64,000 nucleotides of DNA from Euphorbia lathyris. Taxonomy: Eukaryota > Streptophyta > Magnoliopsida > Malpighiales > Euphorbiaceae. Position numbers and translations under genes: made by a program. The notes below the pieces were generated by a model. The model was not told the DNA's origin, did not search any database, and worked only from the letters and a program-made list of their open reading frames with translations. This document shows positions 1 through 11,500 of the stretch, piece after piece. The DNA is taken from assembly GCF_963576675.1 (NCBI RefSeq), contig NC_088915.1:5833001-5897000 (forward strand), given 5' to 3'. The stretch's first letter is position 1; the number at the start of each line of letters is the position of its first letter.

Positions 1-245
1 AATTGATATTAGGGGATTTTAGCAAAATGCTAACAAGTTAATCATAAATACCCTGAGATACCATCATTTTTAAAATCTAGGGTAATTAATTTCTTAGTCC
101 CTATATTTTGAAAAAACACACTATTTAGTTCCTGTATTTTCAAAAATACATGGTAAGGTTTCTAACATTTTTCTCAGTGAACTGTTTAGTCCCTAACGTT
201 AAACAGACGGAAGGACTAAACAGTTCACTGAGAAAAATGTTAGGG
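1..245. repeat. Left piece of tandem SPH-unit copy 1
   Basis: This stretch is nearly identical to 28574-28821 and its first part is weakly similar to 32537-32589. It is the start of a tandemly duplicated unit whose remainder resumes at 24219 after the nested retrotransposons. Subtracting the 23,968-bp insertion (element plus one TSD) gives a unit of about 4.6 kb. The extent left of the window is unknown. Confidence 0.8.
80..245. mobile_element. Palindromic MULE-like MITE, left arm (interrupted)
   Basis: Starts GGGTAATTAATTT after a 9-bp target duplication (taaaatcta, 71-79). The other end, AAATTAATTACCC, is at 24270-24282 and is followed by the same 9 bp (24283-24291). The element is almost a perfect foldback. 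Complete relatives lie at 28653-28897 and 59275-59833. It was interrupted by the Athila-like insertion at 246-250. Confidence 0.8.
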
Positions 246-250
246 ACTTT

Positions 251-1365
251 TGATGCGTAGACGTACGGGTAGAGTTTCTACGACGAAATATATTATGATG
301 AGTTAAGTGCGTTACGACTATGGATGTGATCTTCTTAAATGCTCTATCTCTACTAGACGCTACTACTTAGGGGCAAGTGTACCCCGTCGTATCAAGTAAT
401 AATCCGGTTAAGACCGGGTATCGAATCAACGGGATTTATAACTACAAGTATTAAACGACTCGGTTTTATACGTTATCTAAGCGGTGAATACTTTGAGTTG
501 ACTCGGGGAACAACTACAAACTTCTCCTAACTATGGGTGAGACAAATTTATATAACAAAAACTCTACGAAATGATACAGATGGCGATAAATTATAAATAT
601 GACAAACAAAGACTCCCAATATATATACGGTTAATGATTTACTCTTGCAATGACGACTACGTGTAGTGTGACCGACCCGTGAAGTACTTAGACTACTTGG
701 TTCCTAGTCAAGGCGTGTCTAATGCTCGGGATCAGAAATTAGGGCCCGTAAGTTCCGTGGTTTGTCAATTCCTACGGTTTCCGGAGCGTCACTTCCAGTA
801 AGGCAACACCTATATGAATCCCTAAGGATAGCCCGAATGGCGTCGGAAATCGCGTTCTCCTACACAATAATCAATTACGAGTATCAAAACAAGTAACAAA
901 CATCAACACATATATAGAAAAAGAGATTATGAATCATAAATTATAAATATGGAGAATGTAAATACGGAATACAACCAAGCCTAGTACATAGGAAGAGTAC
1001 AAGCTAATTAGCAAGTGAAAAGGGAAGAATCCACCCTCGGAACTAGCTAACCGGACTCAAGGCCATCTCTTAGGACTTGGAGGTGGAACTTTCGAGCTTA
1101 GTGAACGGAGATGGAGTGGAACTTTGACGGAATGCCGGAATCAACGAACAAGCTCTCAAGGTGAAAGAGTTTTGCTATATAAAGTCTAAAATCTAAAACT
1201 ATGAAACAAGAGCTTAATCTATAACAAGAATGTATATCAAAAGCTTAAGATCCTAAATGAGTGCTAGTCACTCCTATTTATACACATCAAGCTAGGGGTA
1301 GAATTGTAATTTCATAAGATACAAGCATGGAGGAACATGATTTTCTGCAGATTTCCCATGACACG
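251..1365 (-). repeat. Athila-like 3' LTR (first part, split by nested element)
   Basis: Aligns with 22391-23509 of the right LTR. It continues at 18579 after the nested element. Its outer end is altered relative to the right LTR: bases 251-263 read TGATGCGTAGACG where the other copy has TGATAGCGTGTGACG. A second part with the U3 box array is at 18579-19284. Confidence 0.88.
1275..1282 (-). promoter_or_regulatory. TATA box of the Athila-like LTR (left copy)
   Basis: Reads TATAAATA on the minus strand, in the same LTR position as 23417-23424. Here the nested element separates it from its upstream box array, so this copy is probably disconnected from its promoter. Confidence 0.5.
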
Positions 1366-3716
1366 TGTTAGACGAGGTGCCGCGGCCTAATCTCCCTGGA
1401 AGACCGGGGGGTGGACACCTCATGGCGACGTAAACGGTGATTGGCGCCGAAAGCAACCAATCGTGGAATCAAGCTGCTCGGCAGGACCGGAGCTCGGAGA
1501 TATGGAAGAGTCGCCACCCACGAATGGGAAAATGAACACCGATCCCTTGCGGGAGACCGGTGTGGGTTCGAGAAACTTAGGTACGAGCCGAGAAGGCTAG
1601 CTCCTTTCCGGAGAAAGGCTACTAGGCACCCCGACATCGCCCGGTTATGAACCACCGGCCTCCTACTCAGCATGTTAGGCGATAACGGACTAATCGTATA
1701 TTTCTTTAAGTTTAAAATTCATTTGAAACCTTTTCTTTCTCGTTTTGAAAACCGTTTTGAGCATATATTATTGTAAAGCCACTTTGGTAAAGAATCACTC
1801 ATTTACATCAGTTCAAAAATACATGGGAAAGAGAGGGGGAGAAAGAAGAATTGATTTATTTGCAACGTGATTTATGTTTCGTGTTACATACTAATTCTAT
1901 ACTAATTCACTTCTCCAAAACGAGTTCATTTACCTGGTTCGCACCTTAATCGCCGTTGGAACGATTTAGGTACGTTTCAAAACCCCGTTTGATGAAGTTC
2001 ACCCGAATCGCCGTTGGAACGACTCAAGCGTTTGAAAACATCAAGATAAAAACCTTTAATAAGAAAACGTGGTTAAGCATACAAGTCAATTTATTTTGTA
2101 CAAATCATTTAAGTAAACGATTCAAAACTCTATTATTTACAATGAAAAACGATTATAATTACAATGTTCACTTAATCCGTCGTTGGAACGGACTAAGGTT
2201 TTAAAACGTGATGTTTTAAAAAATGATTTAAAATGTCAAGAAGACACTATTTATTTACATTAGAACCTCTAAAAAACCTTTAGTTTAAATAATTAAATTG
2301 AAAACTCTTTTTGTGATTTATTTTCCCCTTTTTACTCAATAGACTCTTTACTTGTCATAATTACAACAATGAACATATTAAATCAAAATTCACTCCAAAC
2401 AAAACCCATTTAAAATATGGACCCATAAATGTCCAAAGAATAAAGAAAATAATATAGGCATATATATATGCATTTATTTGAAAATAATGATATACATATA
2501 ACTTTAGAAAACCAAGTAAAGGATGCTACTCAATAGCTAAATATATACATAATAATGAAAATGGAAGATACTAAATATACTTTTACCTTACTAAAAAAAC
2601 ATGTAAAATAATAAACAAAATTCATTGTTAATAAGAAAATAAACTCTATATCCCAAAATGAATATTGTAATATATAGAAAATGACTTTCCCAAATATACA
2701 TTAAACCTTAAAATAGTACCTATTTATCCTCTAAATATCTACTAATTAATTACCTCAAAATACCCAAGTAAATAACATTTTAAAATAAAACCCAATATAA
2801 CTTAAATGAAATGAGAAGAAAAATCTATATATATATATGTATATACTTTATTAAGTCTAATTAATTGAAAATAATTTATAAACACATTAAATAACTATAT
2901 GTATAAAGCATTTAAAAATAACTTGAAAGCAAATGTTACATAATAATACATATATGTACCAATGATTAAAAGCTTAAAAGTTGAGAAAGAGGGACCAAAA
3001 CAGCATTTTTTACATTCCAGCAGATTTACCGACGGAAAATCCGTAAACAGCAATCAGTGACAGAAAACGCAAATTACAGAACTGCTCCAATTATTTCCAG
3101 ATTTATTCAAAAGCTTTAAATCAAGTCTAATTCAATCGTTTTAGATTTTCGAACTACCAAAAATGGATCATAGTCTATAACGGAAGTTCCTAAAACGACG
3201 TTTTTATTTTAAAATGTTATTCGGAAATTTCTTTTTTTTAAAAAGCTTATAATTACAACGTCTTTTAATACCCGAACTACCTTTTTATCGGATCACGGTT
3301 CGTATTGGGATATCAAAACGAGGTTTTTTATTTTAAAACAAAACCACATTTTATTCAACACGAGACGAAAATTAAATAAATACACAAAATTAAATAAAAA
3401 GTGATAAAATAAATGAATAACTAAATAAATAAAAACTATGACATAAAAATAAACAAATAAAAGAAATAAATTAAATAAAATAAAACGAGTCTAGTCCTCG
3501 GATAATATCTTGAGTTCGGTATTGACGGTTGACGTCGGTTGATTCCACGAATCGTACTTTTCCGGTGTTTTTGGTAAAATTTTAACTTTTAGGAGATTTG
3601 GAATTTTTAGGAAAAAAAATGTTTTTTCCCAAAAAATAAATTTTCTCTCTCTAAAAATGTTTAGAGTGAGAAAATCCTTCCCAAAAAGCTCCCCCCCAAA
3701 TGCATGGGGATTCGTG

Positions 3717-3725
3717 CCTTTTGTA
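3717..3725 (-). promoter_or_regulatory. Degraded TATA box in the 3' LTR
   Basis: The minus strand reads TACAAAAGG at the position where the 5' LTR has TATAAAAGG (17914-17922). One base differs. Confidence 0.4.
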
Positions 3726-3766
3726 GGCATTGGATCTCCGGAAAGAATGGGCGACGCCCGAGCAAG

Positions 3767-3867
3767 ATCGGGCGTCGCCCAAAGGGGTTGGGCTATCGCC
3801 CAACATTGTTGGGCGATCGCCCAACAATAGTTGGGCGATCGCCCAACATTGTTTGGCGCGCGCCCAA
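3767..3867. repeat. GGGCG/CGCCC palindrome array, short version
   Basis: Begins with a hairpin (GGGCGTCGCCC with its complement just before it) followed by four units built on TTGGGCG-NN-CGCCCAA at 3788, 3809, 3831 and 3852, a pitch of 21-22 bp. The corresponding array in the 5' LTR has about ten units. Confidence 0.85.
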
Positions 3868-4247
3868 CGCCTACCGGGGCGCGTCTCGCGCTGTCGGGCG
3901 CACACGCCCCGTGGCCGTCGAGCGCGCGTTCCGCACCGCCGGGCTCGTGCGTCCCCCGGGCGCCGAGCGCGCGCCATTCGCAGTCGGACGCGTGCGTCCG
4001 ACGGACGCCGAGCGCGTGCCCCGTGCTGTCGGGCGGGCGTCCGACTATCGTTGGACGCGCGTCGGCTGCCGCTAGGCGCTCGCACCACGTCGCTGAGCAC
4101 TCGCGAGCCATCCGATCGACGACAGCGACCCACTGTAACTTCTCCTTCCTTATTATATATTTTTTGTTTTTACAACTTCCGGAATCAACCGATTCAACCG
4201 TCTTGTTTACAGGTTTTCGTCACAGGTCCTCCGACTCGGTGTCTACA

Positions 4248-4486
4248 GTTGCCCCTACTTTCTATTTTTGGCAGTGACGTGTGTGCTTTTTCGAAAACCT
4301 CTTTTCGTGAATTCAACACATGCAATGCGAAATATATTAAAGTAAAAGACACCTATAGAGTGGGAGGAGAAATACCTGATCTCTATGTCGCAACTTCATA
4401 TCTTGTCTTCAATCTTCACTTTGGCTGTCCCGTCCTTGCCTCTGAATCAGCTATCGACGGACGCTCCTTCTAGGGACCCTAGTCTC
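4248..4486 (-). other. Polypurine tract and 3' untranslated end of the gag-only element
   Basis: On the minus strand the bases just before the 3' LTR are purine-rich (AAATAGAAAGTAGGGGCAAC), as expected for the plus-strand primer of an LTR element. The rest of the stretch has no coding signal. Confidence 0.55.
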
Positions 4487-5085
4487 TAAATCGACTGCAT
4501 GTAAAATGGCTCAATAGCAACCCTGGTCCACGACCGTGGGTAAAATGGCTCAAAAGCAACCCTGGTCTCTAAATCGACCGCAGGCAAAATGGCTCAAAAG
4601 CAATCCTGGTCTCTAAATCGACCGCAGGCAAAATGGCTCAATAGCAACCCTGGTCCACGACCGCGGGTAAAATGGCTCAAAAGCAACCCTGGTCTCTAAA
4701 TCGACCGCATGCAAAATGGCTCAAAAGCAACCCTGGTCCACGACCGCGGGTAAAATGGCTCAAAAGCAACCCTGGTCCACGACCGCGGGTAAAATGGCTC
4801 AAAAGCAACCCTGGTCCACGACTGCGGGTAAAATGGCTCAAAAGCAACCCTGGTCTCTAAATCGACCGCAGGAAAAATGGCTCAAAAGCAACCCTGGTCC
4901 CTAAATCGACCGTAGGCAAAAAGGCTCAATAGCAACCCTGGTCCACGACCGCGGGTAAAATGGCTCAAAAGCAACCCTGGTTCACGACCGCGGGTAAAAT
5001 GGCTCAAAAGCAACCTTGGTCTCTAAATCGACCGCATGCAAAATGGCTCAAAAGCAACCCTTGTCTCTAAATCGACCGCAGGTGT
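4487..5085. repeat. Tandem array, 39- and 44-bp unit variants, about 14 units
   Basis: Each unit contains AAAATGGCTCAAAAGCAACC. Two variants alternate: a 39-bp form joined by 'tccacgaccgcggg' and a longer form of about 44 bp joined by 'tctctaaatcgaccgcagg'. Because 39 is a multiple of three, short repetitive ORFs appear on the plus strand (4672-4904). They are antisense to the element and not called. Confidence 0.9.
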
Positions 5086-5760
5086 GTAGTGATGCATATA
5101 GATGGGTGAATGTAGCCTAGTCTATGGATGCGTGTAAGCAACTATGTGTGTGTGTGCAGGTGACTGTGCGTGTGTTTGAATGTGCATAAGTGTGGCTTAT
5201 GCGTTTTGCTTTATGCGGATGTATGGACATATGTGTATGCAAACTATGTATGTGTGGATGAGATGGTCGAATGGATTCCTTTTTCATAGGCTGGAGGATT
5301 TCGGTAGCTTTAGATCGAGAAATGATGCTTCGGGCCATCCCCAAGGTGAGGATAAGTTTGAAACCAAGGGTTATAAGGATGGGGATTTGGTTTTGATGAT
5401 CTTGTGTCAAGGGGAGGTATGTAGTGATGCATATAGATGGGCGGATGTAGCCTAATCTATGGATGCATGTAAACACTTATATGTGCATATGCAGGTGACC
5501 GTGCGTGTGTTTGAATGTGCATACGTGTGGCCTATGTGTTTTGCTTTATATGGATGTATGGACATGTGGGAATGCAAACTATGTACATGTGGATGAGATG
5601 CTCGGATGGATTCCCTTTTCATAGGCTTGGAGGATTTTCGTGCTTCAGATCGAGAAATGATGTTTCGGGCCGTCCCCAAGGAGTGCGAGGATGAGGGCGA
5701 GGTTAAGTTTGAAACCAAGGGTTGTAAGGATAAGGATTTGGTCTTGATGAGCTCGTGTCA
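5086..5760. repeat. Two tandem copies of a segment of about 333 bp
   Basis: The stretch beginning 'gtgtagtgatgcatatagatggg' near 5084 recurs near 5418, with the same order of TGTG-rich sequence, 'ttttcataggctggagg' and 'gaaaccaagggtt'. Divergence is roughly 10-15 percent by eye. ORFs here are not supported as genes. Confidence 0.8.
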
Positions 5761-7718
5761 AAGGGGCTCTCACTTTTAACCAGAGTTTGACGTATTCATT
5801 TTTTCCCTAATTTTTGCCTGAGCTGCCCTTTTCGGGTTTTCAACTCAACGGGATCTCTCCGATATTCTCTATCTCTCTTTTTGCATGAACTGCCCCTAGG
5901 GGTTTTCAATTCATCTTTTCTATATCTCACTGATTTTCTCTATCTCTCCTTTTTCTTGGATCGCCTCTTTGGAGGTTTTCAATCCAACCTTTTTGTTCAA
6001 TTTTTCTTCTCTTTTTCTTTCTTTCTTGATTGTGAATGATACCGGATAGCACAGGGGGTTTATATTCACGGGCCATTTCTATGCTAATCATTTGACGATG
6101 AGTTCATGCCCGATGCCTTCGTTAATGGAGAAGCTTCCGGAGTGAGATGGATGTTGATCTGATTGTAGGGTCGTGCCCCCGATTAAAGTTACCGTCTTGG
6201 TGTAGGTTAGAAGTTGATGCGGGCGTATGCCCCTGCCAACTCGAGGTGAGATTTCATGTGCGCCCAAACTAGGGATACTGCCGTTGGGAGTAGCTATGGA
6301 AGAGAGACGCTTTGGTCGAAATTTGACCCTTGAGAGGACAATATAGGAGCAGAGGAACCAGACTTCATGGAGCATGAGAGAGAGGAATAGTTTTTTTTTT
6401 TAGTTTTTCCTTTTTTATAGATTTTGGATCGGTTTATGGGTGTTGGGGTGATTTCAGTTGAGATGGGGTGTCTATTGATGCGGGTGTTGTCATTACAAAT
6501 GCAACCGTCTAGCTTAAATAAAGCACCTGGCAAAGATACATTGAATTGTTTACTGCTCAGTTTATTAACCACTGTCACCAAAGCATGCCCTTTCGGGTTT
6601 TCACACTTCAGTTATTTTAACTCTCTCCTTTTACCCCGGAATTTTCAAATAAGCACCCCGTGGGGTTTTCACTTATTGGGGTGTCCCTTATTGTTGCATA
6701 GGCCGCCCTTTGCGGATTTTCAACCTATCGGGATTTTCTTTCTTTCTTTTTTTTTTAATTTTCATGAGAAGGATTCCTCGGTTCCCTTGAGATTGATTAA
6801 AGTTCTGAACTTTGTCACCGCCTTCGGCTTCACTTGACTACGCATTTGATCTTTCTTCGTTATAGTGAGCTTCTCTCGTACATTTGATTACACATTTGTT
6901 GGACAATGTCAACCGCTCTTGCCACCTTGACGCCTCTTGGCTGATCACGTCAGCTTTTGATTTATTTTCTTTTACTTCCGATTGACTTGACTTTGCCCCT
7001 GGGCCTTTTTAGCATCATTTTTTCTTTTTTTTTCTTTTCTTCTTCCCTTGTTTGACTTTGAGTCATCATAGGTCTAAACCCTTTCGTTGATCCTGGAACA
7101 AAATACTTTATCGCTGATAGGTTAGTTGCCCCTGCCTCGTTCTGAATGGCGCACTCCTGTACTTGTGTCCCCCTTTGGGGGGAGAAATCTTTGTCGGTGC
7201 CTCAGTGTAAGTATGGCTCTGAGGGCTTGTTGCTTGCTCCATATTTTCTTTTCTTTTTTCTCTCTTTTGGACTTTGTTGATTGTCGCTCAATCTTCTTTC
7301 TGGCAAAAACCGGTGAGAACCCTTCGTTTGATGGGTCTACGCCCGACTTATCATCGTAGAGTCAGGGAATCGTTTCTCATGATTTATTTTGCTTTTTTTT
7401 ACTCTCTTAATTTTCTCTCTTCAGTGGTTAAGTACTGAGCAATAAGTATATTCTAGAGCTTACGTCCGTGCCATGATAGAAGCGGGAATATCTCAATTGA
7501 GTAGATATCAAATGTAAGTACGTATGTTTAGGATAAATTTGCGGAAACGAAATTTCATTGAATTCAAAAGGAGGTTAATAACATCTTGTGGAATAGAAGA
7601 TAAAATAAAAGACAAGGATAAAGACTACAAGTGCACTCCTCTCTCTCATGCTACTTCAAGAAGCTTCAGATTCTCCCACTTCATAAGTGTCCTCAATCTT
7701 GGGAACTTCTTCTTTAGA
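5761..7718. other. Non-coding interior with scattered CCCC...GGGGTTTTCA motifs
   Basis: No gene is supported. A short motif, a C-rich/G-rich inverted pair followed by GGTTTTCAA, recurs near 5827, 5893 and 5970 and again near 6590, 6660 and 6710, separated by pyrimidine-rich stretches. Where pol would be expected downstream of gag there is only this sequence. Confidence 0.5.
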
Positions 7719-8528
7719 TTATCCTGATCCGTTGTAGACTTCGCCATTCAAGGAACAAGTCGAAGGCTTCATCTGTTGAGAAGGATCTGGATCACTTATC
7801 TTTCCAGCTTCGATGAGATCTTGGATTTCATGCTTCAACCTCATGCAAGTGCTTGTTTCGTGACCATATTTCTGGTGGAAGTGGCAGTAGCCCCTGCGTT
7901 TGACTAATTCAGTGGTTTGACCTCCCGTGGCTGGTAGAGGGTGAAGTATGTCATGCATTCGTAGACCCTCCAACACTTCAAACAAGGGTTGAGTGAAAGT
8001 GGAGAATTCTCTTCCCTCCCTTCTATACTGAGTGGGCGACGGAGGGCGAACAACCCTGGCAATCTCATGTCCCCGATGGTGTGGATCTTGTTGTGTTCGT
8101 GAAATATGGTGTGAGACTACCCTTGGTGGAGTGAATGTTTGTGGATTAACTTGTGACGCGAGCTGGAACATAGGTTTCTCCACAACAGCTTTCGGGATCT
8201 CCGCAACCAGTGACTCGCTCAGGACCTCCCTGACCAACCTTTTCAGCTCTATCTTGAATTCATCTGAAGCAAGGATATCGGGAAGAACTCGCTCGATTTC
8301 TGCTCTGAGATTGAAATCTCCTATCATCTCTTGGGAATTTTCAACCCCCTCATGCTTAGTATTCTCCGGATCATTAAGAGCACGTTTGAACTCATCAGAA
8401 AAGATGTATTTGGCTAAAGCCCCTTGCACACGGCTCTCAAGATTGTGGTTTGAATTGCTGGACTGGGCCATGGGTTGGGTTTCTAACAAGGAAAGAGAAA
8501 GGATCGGTGAGTGGAGTTTTTTAGGCAT
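7719..8528 (-). CDS. Gag-like protein of the gag-only LTR element (partial Gag)
   Basis: An open frame of 269 codons, the only convincing coding sequence of the 17.2-kb element, in the same orientation. The second methionine (codon at 8469-8471) has a better initiation context (ACCCATGG) than the first, so translation may begin there (250 residues). Residues 60-115 are charged and probably helical; residues 135-175 are rich in Pro, Arg and His. Near the C-terminus lies a compact zinc-knuckle-like motif, C-x2-H-x4-H-x4-C (CHFHQKYGHETSTC), followed by a basic helix, as in the Gag of Tat/Ogre elements. The usual capsid-like region upstream is short or missing. It probably packages element RNA, using pol supplied by a relative. 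The plus-strand ORF 8032-8571 is its antisense shadow. Confidence 0.75.
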   Translation of the reverse strand: MPKKLHSPILSLSLLETQPMAQSSNSNHNLESRVQGALAKYIFSDEFKRALNDPENTKHEGVENSQEMIGDFNLRAEIERVLPDILASDEFKIELKRLVREVLSESLVAEIPKAVVEKPMFQLASQVNPQTFTPPRVVSHHISRTQQDPHHRGHEIARVVRPPSPTQYRREGREFSTFTQPLFEVLEGLRMHDILHPLPATGGQTTELVKRRGYCHFHQKYGHETSTCMRLKHEIQDLIEAGKISDPDPSQQMKPSTCSLNGEVYNGSG

Positions 8529-8559
8529 TATGAATTTTGATGATGCAATGCACGTGCGA

Positions 8560-11500
8560 TGCGAATGCTAAAGCTATCTACTTGTGCCTCCTATAGATGG
8601 ATGTATGATTTATGCATGATTCGTGGTCTGCGCTTTATTTCTTACAACATAAACACGATTTGACTGGAGCTAAACCCCTTCTTTTTTCCTTTTTCTTTTT
8701 TTTTACCAGAGTCGTCGGTAGCACTTCGGTCGTCTGTGCTAACTTACTTGTTTGGAAGTGCGAATGCCTGAAACCATTTCAACTGTTATGCACACATTAG
8801 TACGAACCCTGCAAGTTTACCTTGCAATGCTTTACAAGATGTACAATGTTGAATGACGCTTGACACGACTGACACTTGTGAGATTGAGACGACCCTCATG
8901 ATGAGTAAAATTCCCTAGGACGCTAGGTAGATGAGAGTGTACCCCGATGATATCCGTGACGTGTAGATACATTCGAGGGGTAGCGACATGAGTGGGGGGA
9001 ATGACATACTGGGTACATCGACATGACTCACGATCTAAAAAAACAACATAAGCGACTATGTATGAGGTGTATGTTAGGGATTGTCATCATCGATTGTAAT
9101 GACGTACTTCAAAGATACGGGGCGTTACACGGGCTGATGTGACGCTCATGGTATGTCCGAGACCTAAATAGACCATGATGGAGACGTGCGGGGCATGTGT
9201 CCATAGTTTACCTGGTAACGATAATGATAGCAGGGAACTGCCTTTCTAGGAAACACAAGTTTCCTGAAACGAACTGACATAGAGGGTGTGTCCTAAACTA
9301 GAAGCAAGCGGGACGAGACCACCACATATGGGGCGTGGGTCAATGGTTAGTTTAAACCCAAGATACAAATACGTAGACGTACCAACGGAACCTTAGCGTG
9401 CTATGCAGAAAATGGTAACACACGGGGTGTGCCTCAAACAGGTTAAGGTATAAGGAAGACGCGAGTGACATACGTGATGTGCGCCAATTGTCAGCTTCTC
9501 TCGGAAAGCAACTATTACAATGATGGGTATCATTTGACGGGACAATGAACATGGAATACCTGATACTCAAGGTCCGAATAGGATGCATATGTCAACATAC
9601 GAGGTATGTGCCAATTATTAACTCCTACGGTATGTCTTAGAGGTAGCCAAAAGGCATGATGGGAGTCACGTTTGATGTGCCCCCACGATTGACTCATACA
9701 CAACTCACGAATGACATGATGGCTTGATTTCGGGATTTCGACCGTTGTGGGGGAAATCCGACATGCTGGGTACGAGACACGAATAGGGTACACATACGAC
9801 ACACGTGTTAACTGACCAACTTGGGCATAGATGACGCACAGAGATGACTCAAGAGGTATCTCCTACAACATTGGAGGTGTCAGCTAGACACAATACCGAC
9901 ACGCAGGGTGCAGTCTAAGGATTAACTCAAGCTAGAGATACAAATACCTCGATGAATTTGCGGACATCAGTGCATCTGGTAGAATGAGAGGTGCCTTAAC
10001 CCGGTCGAGGTACCAACGAGACAGAAACAACGACTTACCTGGTATATGTCAAAGGTTAATTTGTTTCATAGTGCAAACCTGACGATGATATGTTTTATGA
10101 GAACTCCTAACGATCTTATGTGGATATTTATGACGTATTTGGTCCATCACCGATATTTGAGATACCAACAAAGACACACAGGGTAGACGTCGATAGTTCG
10201 ACTGGAACCTATCACTATGAACAATTTGAGGGGCAACGAAGGCGCAAACCAAGACTTTCGAGGCAAGTGCCAAATGTTAGACTTAGACGCGGTACGAACA
10301 ATTCGATACTACCGATACGAGCGAGACCCAAACAGCGACACATAGGGCATATGTCTCAGACTCGTGAATAAGGCTATTCGGAGTTTGGGGGCACATGGAC
10401 AACGGTACCAATGATGTAGGGGGAGCGTGTCGAGGATTTGACGATATAAACAAACCGCTGTTTGAGGCGTACTGAAGACATGAGTGACGATTTATAGGGC
10501 GTTCGTCAAGAGTTTGATAGGAACCTCACGACATGAACGACTCAGCATGTCAAGGTATGAGCGGGACGCTCGAGACGGCCCATAGGGTACGTGCCTAAGG
10601 GTATGACTTGGACTCGACGATATGAATCACTCTATATGACAGGTACGTGCCAAAAGTTCAACTCGAATTTGACGATACAAATGACTCGACATTGGAGATG
10701 TAAGCGAGACGCACGTGATGACATATATGATACTTGCCCCAGATTCGACTTGAATTCGATGTCATGAATGACTCGACATTTGACATGCGGATGGGACATA
10801 CCAAACCACATATGGGGGTATATGCCCCAAGCTTAACCCTGACTGGATGGCATAAACGACTCAATCTTTGATATATGAGTAAGGTGCGAGGGATGACATA
10901 CGGAACGCGCGTCAAAGGTCGGTCTAGAATTGGATAGCCTAATGACATATTCGCGGACTACAAATATTGCCGATGACAAGGTGACATGCGGGGCACGTTT
11001 TGATGAGGCCCAACGTATGACTAAAGCGCAAGCGGTGACATACGAGATATGCACCGAAAACTGATACGTGCTCGAAGCACCAGTGTCACGTGTTTGGAAT
11101 ACTGATGTGTTACGATATATGATGACACCTGATATGTCTCATATCGATTTGCCCGTTTTGAAGATGCGACAGGGTGTCTCAAGAAGGCCAAGGATGCGTG
11201 GGTTACCTTAGTACAATGACATGTCGATATACAAGGTACGACCGAGAGTACCAATGGGGCATGAGGATGACCTACTAGCTAAGAGGTTAGTGCAATGACG
11301 CATGGATTTATTAGATGTGACGAGGTGACCTATAAGGCGCTAGTCAAAGTGCGGATGTGACGCGATGACTTCGTATGAAACGTGCACCCGAGGGTCAACG
11401 TGAACCTGGGGTCTGGACAGTGGGATGATGTAAATACGAGGGGGCATTATGACGACCCACATGGCGCACCTAAAGGTACAAATGGGAAGCGTGCACAACA

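Larger units (their letters stand above)
1366..4247 (-). repeat. 3' LTR of the gag-only element (2882 bp)
   Basis: Nearly identical to 15588-18573. Visible differences are a shorter palindrome array (four units, 3788-3867, against about ten), an extra stretch of about 30 bp near 3222-3245, and a TATA-like box changed to TACAAAAGG. Open frames on both strands here (1368-1673, 1441-1650, 3491-4133) are by-products of GC-rich repeats and are not called as genes. Confidence 0.9.

Noticed and set aside
1368..1673. ORFs 1368-1673 and 1441-1650, repeated at 15590-15895 and 15663-15872
   Set aside because: Overlapping opposite-strand frames inside duplicated LTRs; no domain.
3491..4473. Long ORFs on both strands with repeated GRSPN/RPT-like peptides (also 17805-18459)
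   Set aside because: Produced by GC-rich palindromic repeats, which are open in several frames on both strands at once.
4487..5085. Regular direct repeats that could suggest a CRISPR array
   Set aside because: Units are contiguous with no unique spacers, unit length alternates between 39 and about 44 bp, and the context is a plant retrotransposon.
8032..8571. 179-residue plus-strand ORF
   Set aside because: Antisense shadow of the gag-like frame 7719-8528.
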